From Nelumbo lutea (taxonomy: Eukaryota; Streptophyta; Magnoliopsida; Proteales; Nelumbonaceae): 64,000 bases of DNA. A model generated the notes under the pieces. It was not told the DNA's origin, did no database searches, and saw only the letters and a program-made list of their open reading frames with translations. Where the stretch lies: positions 62,716,383 through 62,780,382 of the forward strand of contig JAKGHH010000002.1 in NCBI GenBank assembly GCA_022828595.1. Direction: 5' to 3'. The translations under genes were made by a program, and so were the position numbers. Each line of letters starts with the position of its first letter. Position 1 is the stretch's first letter. Below are positions 12,801-24,800 of the stretch, one piece after another.

Positions 12801-15800
12801 TTCCCAACAAAAGCTACCAACCCTGGGAGGAATTGGTCTGCACCAAACCTCATAAACAGGGAAAAGGGGGGTAACGGGACTGGTGGATTGGCTTAAGACT
12901 TTAAAGAAGGAAGCATAAGAAAAAGAGCCAGTTGGGGTAGGGGTCCAAATTCTAGAGTCCACCTTAGTGGGGTCTAAGAAGACATTATCAAGAAGTTCAA
13001 GGAGACTCGAAATACTCTCAAGGTCTGAGTCCCTCACCGCCCTTCTCAGACCCAAGTTCTACCTCGACCCAGAAATGGAAGAGGAAGGGGTGATGAAAGA
13101 ACATACTGGCTCATTTTTAAAATCATGTAGAGCATACAATGAAGGAAACTGGTCTTTTAGGGGAGCAGTCCCCACCCAAGTTTGTTCCTAAAACTTTATG
13201 GAGTTACCTGAATTCAAATCATACCTGATAAAAGGGGTGAAAACTGGTAGCAGATCATGAATGGCTTTCCAAGGAGAAGTGCTTGTGGACTTAGTTTTGA
13301 TTCCAACATCCCATCCATTTTGCTCCAGCCCATGTATGCTTGCCACTATTCTAGCCCAAAGCTTCTCCCGCTCCAATGGAAATCTCCACAACCACTTCCC
13401 CAATAGAGTCATATTCCTTTTTCTAATGTTCCCGAGCCCCAAACCACCATAGTTTTTGCTCCTAGTCACCACCTCCCAACTAACTCTATGATCCCTCTTC
13501 TCCTCTCCCGGCTCCCAGAGGAAATCTCTCATCACCCTTTCCAACCTACTAGAAACCTTCATTGGGATTTTGAATACTGACAGGAAATAAATGGGTAAGT
13601 TTTCTAGCGTGGCCTTAATCAGTGTAGTCCTTCCACCAAGAGAGAGAGGTAATTCTTTTTCTAAGAAGCAAGTCTTCTTTCAAATCTTTCCACCACTGGG
13701 TTCCTGAAGCTCTCTCTTTAGGGGTATCACCTAATGGCAGCCCTAGATAATTCAACGGCCATTCCGAAACCTCACACCTTAGCACTTCCGCACTCTCCCT
13801 AATCTCCTCCTCCCCCATATTCACACCCACTACACAACTTTTCCCAAAATTCACCTTCAAATTTGACATTTGCTCAAAGAGTTGTATCACCATTTTCATG
13901 TTCCCGATGAAACTCACATTGCCTCATTCACAAAACAAAATCGCATCATCAACAAACTGTAGGTGAATGAGTGGGGTTTCCTCCCTTCCAACTCTCCAAC
14001 CTTTAATGAGTCCCCTAGAATCTGCTCTATGAATCAAATTCCCCAAAACATCAGCAATTAGTATGAATAAGAAAGGGGAAAGGGGGTCTCCTTGTCTTAT
14101 ACCCCTAATGGCTGGAAAGAAATCTACCATTGTCCCATTCACTATCACTGAATAATGACAATTCCGAACACAACCCATGATCCATTTGCACCATCTAGCC
14201 CTAAATCCAAATTTAGTCATAACTTTCCTAAAAAATTCTCAGTCCACCAGGTCATAAGCCTTTTCCAGGTTCAACTTACAAACCACTCCCTTCTTTTTAT
14301 CCTTCTTGAAACTCTTCACACTCGCATTAGCAATGAGGATTTGATCAGTAATCTGTCTTCCACTCACAAAGGCTCGTTGATTCTATGCAATGATGTCTGG
14401 CAGTACCTCCTTCAATCTCAAAGACAACAACTTTGCAATAATCTTGTACAGGCTATTTACCAAGCTGATTGTCTTGAAGTCCTTTGGATGTGATGCATAT
14501 TTCTTTTTGGGAATCAAAGCTATAAAAGTGGAGTTCACATCGGGGTTAACAATTCCTCTCCTATGAAACTCTTCAAAAACCCTCAGAAGGTCATCTTTCA
14601 AAATATTCCAACAGTCCTGATAAAAAGCCATTGTAAACCCATCTGGCCCTGGAGCTTTTGTTCTATCCATAGCAAACACAACCTCCTTGATCTCTTCCAG
14701 ATCAAACGTTCTTTCCAACCTTCTCCTGTTGTCCACCCCTACCTCTGGCTAGTCCAATTCTTCTACCCATACCCCACTACTTACAGGCCTTCTCTTCTTA
14801 GAATGGATTTAAAGTGTTCTACACATGCCCTTGCTATCTCCTCTTGTTGTGTTAACTCAACTCCATCCACTACCAGTTTGGAAATAAAATTTCTCCTCCT
14901 CCTCCCATCTGCCAAAGAATGAATACTTGGTATTTCTATTTCCCTCTTGCAGCCATTTACACACAGATTTTTGCCTCCAACTTATTTCTTCCTTATGTAG
15001 GCAATCCTCTAACTGCATTCTCAAGCTTCTTCTAAGTTCATTGTCTCCCTCTCCAAGTTCTCCCCTTTCTTCTCTAGAGTCAAGACTTTCAATTTGGTCC
15101 ATCAGACCTCTCTTTCTTTCTTCTAACCTCCCAAACTCCAAAAGATTCCACTCCTTAATCTTTGCTTTCAAAAATTGTAGTTTCTTATGGAACCTCATTC
15201 CCTCCCATTCCACCATTGAGTTACATTCATACCACCACTCCCTTACCTTATTGGTAAATCCTGGATGGAGCAACCACATATTTTCAAATCTAAAGGGGGC
15301 AGGTCCTCTACTCCTTTCCTCCTTGCAGATTACTATGAGCCAATGATCAAATGTCACCCTAGGGAGAGCTCTAGATACCAAACTCCCCTAGTCCTCCTCC
15401 CAATCCAAAGAGAACAGGAACCTTTCCAACTTGGAACAAATGGGCCTAGATTGGAGATTTGACCATGTAAATGTCTTATGGGCTAAAGGTATATCCTTAA
15501 GCTCAAAGGCATTCACAAACCTGTTAAATTTCCTCATGCTAGCTATCACCCTCTGATTAGTCTTATTGGTTTCCTCCGAGTATATAGTCACGTTAAAGTC
15601 TCCACCCACACACTAGGGCCCATCCCACAACCCTCGAACATCAGTCAATTCCTCCCACAATTCCTCTCTCTCTGTAGTCATTTGGTCCGTAGACATTTGT
15701 GAGCACCCACACATAGCCATTCTTTTGCTGTTTAAACTTTATAGAAACTGAGTATTTTTCAATCAATTCCTCCAAGCCTTCCACCACATCCCTCTTCCAC

Positions 15801-18800
15801 ATTGTTATTATCCCCCCCGAAGCACCCCACGAGGGAGCAGCCACCCAACTAATCCCCCTGGCTTTCCATACACTCCTTGCCCATTTATTATTAAACTCCA
15901 TTCTCTTGTACTCTTGTAATAGTACTATGTCTGGGTCATACCTCTTTATTACCTCTTTTATCGCTGCTCTTTTCCTTGCACTTCCTATTCCCCTCATATT
16001 CCGACTAAGTGTCTTCATTCTCACTTATTTTTTAGTTCACTTCTTCACCTAACCACTACTTTCCCCTTTTCCTTCTATCTCCCTTTACCCTGAACTTCTT
16101 GTCACCTTCCACATCTCTTTTCAATCTCTCAACTTCACTTAATTTCCTCTTCTTTGTTTTGATTTCCTTCTTCCTCTTTGATAAGCCTTCTTTGAGTACA
16201 TTCAAGTCTTCCAGACTACACCCCAACTTCCCCACAAATTCTGCTATCGTGGCCTCCTCCTTAGAGTCCTCCACCACTATCTGTTCTACAAATTCCCTTC
16301 CAATTCTCCCCTCCTCTCCTTCTTCCTTTCCGCCTGATCCCTCTCCTCTAAATTCTCCGTCTGTCTCAACTCTTGTTCAACTTCCTTAAAGACTTTCTCA
16401 ATAGTTTCCAAAACTTTTTCATTCCCATTATCTTCCTTCCAGCCTCTCCCCACAGTCCTCCCCTCTCCTCATCACACTCTTTGAGAACCCACCACCTTGG
16501 TTGGAAGCACATGCAAGGGCTGTTGAGCATGGGACAGGAACGGAATCTGGAACATAGGACACAGAGAGCACATTAGTAGCACAAACTGAATTCAACTGGT
16601 TATTTGGGTTTAACTGGAAGAATGATTGGGGATGCAGACTGTTGTTACCGTCCACTCTTTCTTGTTCAAAGGGTTGGTCAATGTCTGTCTCCCTGAGTTG
16701 GTTGGTAGACCTTTCTGTCCTTTGGCTAGTTTGGCGATCTGTCCTCTCTACCCATTGTTTATCCCTTATTGTTGTGTTCCCGCTCTGCCTCAGGTTCTCC
16801 AAGTTTACCCCTTTTTCTTCATCTTGCACAATCGGAAGCCTTGGGAGCGCAACCGTCTGATTTCTGCCTTCAGTCCCATTACTTTCGCAGGACTCAACTC
16901 TTCCTCCATCACCTGTCAGATTCCTCTGGCTGTCTGGGTTCAGTCTCCATTCCTCCTCTAAGTCCTCCTGGAATAAACTGGTGATGTGCAGCCCGCCGAT
17001 GTTACCTATATCGGATTCACCCTTATCATTCACACTTCCGACGCTGCTATCCTCATCCACACTGTCCTCCATTTCTTCGTTGTTTACCTCATAATGCACC
17101 CAACCTTCATCCCATTCCTCCCTTTCATCAGTTCTCTCTCTTACATACCTGGGATTCGGCTTCTCTGAGGGGCGACGCACAGAACAATAAGCTTCAAGGT
17201 TCCGGTGAGGTACCCATCGCAGCTCCCTGTCACCTTCGTTCTGCCTCTGCAACTTTCTCCTTTCTGAACTCGCCAATGTGGAAGAAGATAGACCATGGGC
17301 ATTGTCTAGCATCGGCCCACAATCTAACCCCTTTTCCCGACCCACGTGAGGCTTTAAGTTATCACGTGGGTCGGGGGCACTTCCCCCCGGTTCGCTGTTC
17401 GGTCCGCCCATCCCCTTTCCCTCACCTCTGCACCGACCCACGTGATACATTAAGTTATCACGTGGGTCACTAGGAAAGCTACAAGCCCCCGGTTTAGCTG
17501 TCACCCCACCCACACCTTTGACCGGCTTAGGTTGAGCCATTTGACGGCTCGGGCCACTTGAATTCTTCACCACATCAGCATATGATGGGCCGACCACCTG
17601 ATGGTTCATTTTAAAAGTTTTTAAATTGTTTCCTTTTTCGATGTGGCTGCCCAAAACCCCTCTCGAACCCGACGCTTCCTCTTCCCTAAAATGTCCCCCC
17701 TTTCTTTCCCCTCCCCTCCCACTAAAACTTTGCCATGTAATCCTTCTTCCTCCATGTCACCTCCTTCTTCCTCCTTTGAACAACTTCTCCACAGCGACGC
17801 TTCCTCTTCCGTCAGGACCCAAATCCTCTCCATAGTCCCTCCGAGAAGAAAGTAACCAACCGAGGCACCTCCTCCGGCTTGATCCCTCGGATTCTTGCCT
17901 TGATCGCCTTCAAGTCTGTGAAACTACAATCCTCCATTAATCCACCCGTCGTGTGGACTATTTTTTCAACGAGCGATTTATTCCAGAGATTGAATGGCAC
18001 CTCAAGAAGCTTGATGCCGAAACAAGCTACTGAAATGTCTCGCTCATTACAAGACATACGCCATCCTTCAACGACTATCAATCCGTCCTTTGTTTCAATA
18101 GCAGAGAGTTCCATTTTCGCTTCTCCTATGTCAAGGATAGCTCTGTTTTCACAGAAGGGCATCACAAGAACAGGTTCTCTAATGCACCAGTTCTTCCTTA
18201 TCTCCTTGGCAACGAGCTGCCAGTCCGTGACCTTCCTTCCAGCCGTCAACACAAATTTATTGCTCCAATCCTGCTTGTCCACTTCGAACTCCAGTTTACT
18301 TGATTTAACAGAGCACGCAAAACATTCCTCCACTACCTTCTGAGTTTTCTGCTCTTCCTTTCCTACCAGAACACTCTCTTCCACCCCCGTCTCTGTTTTC
18401 TCTGTTGGAATTTTTTGCTGCACCTTTTCAATCCTCTCCGTCACTACCAGATACTCCTGTAACTTATCTGCAAAACACTTCCACCCTGTCTTCTTGTTTC
18501 CTTCCGGAATACACACTACCTTCCTGTTGCTTTTCCTAAAAGTTTCTGCGACTGCTGTGAACCACCCCTTTCTGTTGTTTCTTAGCTCGGCTATAAAGCT
18601 CTTCCTTCCCCTATTCAGCTGACATTTCCATCCAACTTGTGTCTTGCTGTACGTAACTGCATCCACGAAACCCTTCAACCAAAACACTGCATCCCTGCAA
18701 AGAAAGATGGTTGTGTGTTTCTTTTCTCTGATCTTCAAGCACGCCTGTCCCTTGTTTCTGCAAGCTTCAAACACATACTTTTTAGCTTCAAACTCCAGCC

Positions 18801-21800
18801 TTCTTCTCCAAGTAGCTGCCGACTTGAAACTCCATTTTCCCGCACTTTTTAGCTTCAATTGGTATAGTTGACTTTTCCCGTATCTTTGTCATACGGTCAT
18901 ACTAAATATGTTGTAGTTTTGTTGCCAGGATGCTAGCAAATCGGTGACTTGATAAACTCTTTTCTAGAATTCGATAAATGTTATTTTTCTCCTCTTTGGT
19001 GGTGTTTATTATTACCTTCTGAACTCAACTTTGGCCTTAATTGGTTCCAGTTAAATTATAGTTTTTCGCTATTGATTTCATGTTTATCACTAAAACATTT
19101 CTTTTCCTTTTACCTTCAGATAATCTTGGAGAAGATTGCCCAGTGTTTGACAACTTGTTTGAGTTTTGTCAAATTTATGCTGGGGGAACAATAGGTACGG
19201 CTTAACTTTTCACTATTGCTTTTAAAAGGTTGTATGAAGTTTTACTTAAACCGAATTTCTGTTGTCAACAGATGCTGCACGGAGGTTGAACAATCAGCTT
19301 TGTGATATTGCCATAAATTGGGCTGGTGGATTGCATCATGCAAAGAAATCTGAAGCATCTGGCTTTTGTTACATTAATGACTTAGTCTTGGGGATTCTAG
19401 AACTCCTCAAGTATCATGCTAGGGTTCTATATATTGATATAGATGTGCATCATGGAGATGGAGTTGAAGAAGCCTTTTATTTCACTGATAGGTACTAATA
19501 GTTTATTTTGAGGATAGGATGGAGTTCATTATACCCACAATAATCTGGAACAAATTTGATAAATGGTGTGGTAAACATGAAATAGCTCATTAGATGCCAT
19601 ACTAAATGTCTTGCAGATTCCAGGACCATGGATTCAGCAATATGGATTGTCTCAACTGTGTTGAAGTAAGCACAAATAAAGTGTATAATTTATGTGGTCA
19701 ACTAAATTACAGTTTTGGAACCTACGGGACTATTTAATGTGGCAATGCATGATATTGACAATCTGGATTGAAAATTGAGAATGACAAAAAGAAAGATGTT
19801 TTATGCTTGTCAAGGACACCACACGTTTATTCTTCACTCATATATGATACATGTAGTCCTTATTGATGTACTCAGACTGCCTAATTGGTGAGAATTTATT
19901 GGGTGGCAGTAAACCTGATACTCATGCATGTTTAACATAAAAAAGATATACATAACTGACTGCTATATTAGATGTAAACCAGTCCTCAAAAATAGGTGTA
20001 AACTTGAAAAATTAGAGAGGAAAAGGAGGAAGAAAAGTAAGAGCAGCAGTACAAGAGAAGAAGATGGGAAAATAGGAAGAAGAAGATAGGTTCGAATAAT
20101 CCTTCCCTCTCTTCTCTAATCCCTTTTACTAAAAATTAATGTTAAAATAATTACAAGTATGCCCTTAAGTGGGCGGTCAACTAGGCAGTAACATAAAGAG
20201 ATTAAACAAAAAGAAATAACAGGCCCATTATCTAACAGGAAAATAGAAAAATTATTACAAGAGAAGATACTAGGACCCATTTGGCCCTGTCTCCTTACAC
20301 TCCCTTCCAAGCTGAGCATTGATGTCAATCATGCCCAGCTTGCTTATATAGGGTGTCATTTTCCCTTCTGGAACTCCTTTGGTCAAGATATCAGCCAACT
20401 GTTCTTCTAATGTGATGAATGACAAACAAACTTCTCATGAGGAAACTCTTTCCCTTATAAAATGTGTATCAACCTCAATGTGCTTAGTTCTGTCATGTTG
20501 AACAGGATTATGTGCAATATTGATAGCTTCTTGGTTGTCACAGTAGAGCATCATTGGCTTCTCATAGTCAACCCCCAATTCTTCTAAAAGGGATCATAGC
20601 CACAGTAATTCTGACACACCATGTGCCATTGCCTTGTATTTTGCTTCTGCTGAAGATCTAGCTACTACAGACTGTTTCTTACTCCTCCACGACACAATGT
20701 TCCCAGCGACCAGAGCACAATAACCTTAGGTGGATCTCCTATCATCAATACATCCTGTCTAATCAGCATCAGTGAAAGCTTCCAGCTTCATATGTCCATG
20801 TTTGGCAAATAGAATACCTTTCCATGGAGTACCTTTCAAGTAATACAGAACCCTTTCTGCAGCAGCTAAATGAGTATCTCTGGGAGAATGCATAAATTGA
20901 CTAATAACACTTACTACATAGGAAATATTTGGTTGAGTCATGCAAAGATATAACAACTTCCCAAGCAGTCTCTGAAACACCCCCTTATCAGATAAAATGT
21001 CACCATCTGTAGCAAAAAGCTTATGATTGGGATCAATAGGAGTGGAGATTGGTTTAGCTCCAAGTTTACTAGTCTCGGCATGGAGGTCAAGGACATATTT
21101 ACGCTGAAAAATGAAGATACCATCCTTAGATTTAGCAACTTCAATGCCCAAAAAATACTGAAGATCTCCCAAATCCTTGATCTCAAATTCAGAGTTAAGG
21201 AATCTTTTGAGTTTACAGACCTCTTGAGTGTCATTACCCGTGACCACAATATCATCAACATAAACTACTATAAAAAAGGTCACCAGAGAGCCATTTCTCT
21301 TCAAGAACAGGGTATGATCAGATTGACTTTGTGTGTAACCAAAAGAGACAAGAGCAACCCTGAACTTCTCAAACCAAGCCCGAGGAGACTGTTTGAGACC
21401 ATAAATAGATTTCTGTAGTTTACATACCTTGCCTTGCATTTTCTTCCCTTACACCCCTGGAGGCAAAGACATATAGACCTCTTAATGTAGGTCTCCATTT
21501 AAGAAGGCATTTTTAATATCAAACTGGTGTAGGGGCCAATCAAAAGTAGCGGCTAAAGATAACAAAACCCTGACTGAGGTTATCTTAGCTACAGGAGCAA
21601 ATGTCTCAAGATAATCAATACCATACATCTGAGTGTAGCCTTTAGCAACCAGCCTAGCCTTAAACCTCTCAATAAATCCATCAGAGTGATATTTAAAGGT
21701 AAACACCCATTTACAACCCACTGGTTCCTTCCCTTCAGGCTAGTCAACGATATCCTAAGTATGGTTCTTATGCAAAGCATCTAGTTTAGCCATCATAGCA

Positions 21801-24800
21801 TCCCTCCATTCAGGTTTAGATAAGGCTTCCGGTACGGACCTGAGTATCACATGGGAAGAAATAGAAGCAAGGAGAGAGTAGTAGGAAGGAGAGAGAAGGC
21901 TGTAAGATAGGTGTTTGGAGATACAATGGATTGTACACTTCCGCTTGCCCTTGCGGAGAGCAATAGGAAGGTCAAGGTCTGGGAAAGATGTAGATGGGTC
22001 AGAGGAAGGCTGGTCTGTTACCTCAGTAATGATGGGAGGAGCAAGGGGCTCTTCTGTAGGAGTGGAAACAACTTGCCCATGTCTGAATTTGTGCCTTTGG
22101 TACCACCTTTGGAGAACAGGATGAGGATGAATTACAGGAGAATGAGGTGGAGGAGGAATTAGAATATTGGAGGTAGGTCCAGTGGGAGAAGTGGACACCT
22201 CATGAGAGGACTCAAGAGGAATGGGAAGATGAACAGCTGGAGACATAACAAAGGGATCTTTAGATGTCTCCCCCTCAGGGGCATATCCCAGAAAAACACA
22301 TTTGTGAGCTTTAGGTTCAAATTTGTACCTTTGATGGCTGTGAACATGCACATAACAAGTGCACCCAAAAACACAGAGAGGAAGAGAAAAAAGATCCTCA
22401 TCCGGGAAAAGAAGGTTAAAGGGGGGTTTTGAAGTTAAGAACTTGGGAGGGCATACGATTGATCAAAAAGGTAGCGGTAAGAATAACATCTTCCCAAAAT
22501 TTTATTGGAACATGGGATGCAAACAGGAGGGATCTGGCACTTTCAACCACTTGTTGGTTCTTCCTTTTCGCCACTCTGTTCTGTTGTGGAGTGTAGGAAC
22601 AAGAACTTTGATGAATAACCCCAAAAGTTTCAAGATAGGCGGAGAGGGTTTTCTCAAAATACTCCTTAGCATTATTAGAACGAATTATTTTGATCCGAGT
22701 GTTAAATTGGGTGAGGATGAGTTCATGAATTTTTTGCACAATAGCTGGTACTTCATCCCTGGATTTCATGAGATAAATCAAAGTGTAACGAGAGTAGTCA
22801 TCAATAAAAAGAATAAAGTACCTGTAACCCCTCATAGTTGGCAAATGATATGGCCCCCACACATCAGAGTGAACAATATGAAAAAGAGAAAGAGATCTTT
22901 TATTGTTTACTGAATAAGAATGTCTACAATGGTTTGTTAGTTCACACGACTCACAATGAAGACTCGATAAAGACACTCCCTTAAACATATTTAGAAACAA
23001 ATGACTCAAAGCAGAAAAAGACAAAGGACCAAACCGAAAGTGACATAACGAGACTTTGTCAATAGACTTTGACAAGACCGACTGTAAGGCAACTCCATGA
23101 GGTGGTCCAAAAGCTCTATCCGGTGTGTCCAGCAAGTATATTTCATTCGCCTCATTGCCACTCCCAATCCTCGTCTGAGATTGCAGGTCCTAAAAAACAC
23201 AATGTGTGAGAAAAAGGGTTATGCTACAATTCATGGATTTAGTTAAGCTGCTAACAGATAAAAGGTTTTTATTAAGTTTAGGGACATGAAGGACAGAGGA
23301 TAAATAAAGGGTGTCAGAGGTCTTTATATCTCCTTTACCAGAAATGGGAGCAAGAGACCCATCAACAAGGGATATTTTCTCTTTACCAGAGAGAGAAGGT
23401 GGTATGAGTAGAAGAGATTAGACATGCTGGTCATATGGTCTGATGCATCAGAATCAATAATGCAAGGGATTTTATGATTACCTGAAACTGAAGCATGATT
23501 TGCAGAAGTACAAATACCTGAGTGAGCAAATGCTGATGATGATGATGTGTTGCCGGAAGAGTGAGATGAAGAAACAATAGCTTCTAAGTGATTTAGCAGC
23601 CTCCCATACTTTTCAAAATCCGTCTTCATTGCTACCATTTGCTCAATGGTTGGTTTTTCTTCACTCTCCTTATTTCCTCCTTTAGGTAATGTAGCAACAT
23701 TAGCTGTCTTAGGCTTTCTTGCCTGCCTTCCCTTCTTAGAACTGTTGTTATTCTTAAAGCTGTCCGGAAGAAGCTCAGGTTGAAGCTTCCAGCAAGTGTC
23801 CTTTGTATGCCTCGATTTCTTGCAATATTTACATTTCCGCTCCTTTTTCTCAATAGGAACCTTTGGCTTTATTCCAACATGTGCAAAGTGTTTTGTAGGT
23901 GGACTCTGTAACTGAACCCGTTGCCTACTCTCCTCATTGCTTATCATAGCGTATTCTTGGGAAAGAGTAACCTTATCTTTGGCCAGTATTTTGCCTAATG
24001 ATGTCAAACTCAGGGTTGAGTCCAGTAAGAAATTCAAACACCCTATTTCTCTCCACCAACTTCCTATACATTTAAGCATCATTCTTACTCTCCCATACAA
24101 CTGTCTCCATAACATCAATTTCTTGCCATAGGGATTTCAGTATAGGATAGTGGATTGCTACACTATTCTCCCCTTGTCTTAGGTTCTTCACGTCACTTTT
24201 CAACTTGTAGACTCTGGCTACATTCAACTTCTGTGAATAGGTCTCAGTAACATTGTCCCATATTTCCTTAGCCGAAGACATCCAGAGATGATAATGCTGA
24301 CTTATCTGAGGTTGCATAGAGTTGACCAACCATCCAATGACTGTATAGTTCTCTTGCATCCATTTCTCAAATTCAGGGTCTGTCTCTTCGGGTTTCACTT
24401 TACTACCTGTGAGATACCCGAGTTTTCCTCTACTACAGACATAAATTCTTATAGACTGTGCCCAAGCAAGATAATTTGTCCCATCTAGCTTGATTGTGGT
24501 CACACCAGTCAAAACGGAATCTACCGAGCCGAGGCCAGAAACCAGCACTTGCTTGAACTCACTTCCGTATGGCTCCATTAATCAAACGAAAATCAAAGAA
24601 CCAGAAATTTGGTCTATATAAACTTACTTGAAGTCAAACTAGAACCCAGATGCTTGAAAACTAGGGTTTTACTCCGTCCAGCTGTTGGGGAGGAAGATAG
24701 AAGATGTAGTCGCTCCTACCTGAGCTTCCCAATCTCTTCCAGACCTGAACTGCCCTCCTTTAGGAGTCAAAAGACACCTCCCAAGCACAGAGCGCCACAC

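Larger units (their letters stand above)
11749..18911 (-). mobile_element. LINE-2, near full-length L1-type retrotransposon with RNase H
   Basis: 7.2-kb element in antisense to the host gene. It is flanked by an exact 12-bp duplication, TGTAGTTTTGTT, at 11737-11748 and 18912-18923. The poly(A) tail appears as a T-rich run at 11749-11759. Order on the minus strand is a 5' UTR, ORF1 (18858 down to about 16056), then ORF2 (about 16024 down to 11883) with endonuclease, reverse transcriptase, zf-RVT and RNase H, and a short 3' UTR. Both ORFs carry frameshifts and stops, so it is dead. LINE-8 is a close relative in intron 10. Confidence 0.93.

Noticed and set aside
14155..17168. Many open frames on the + strand across LINE-2
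   Set aside because: Ser/Pro/Leu-rich shadows of the minus-strand ORF1 and ORF2, made open by the A-rich bias of the LINE coding strand.
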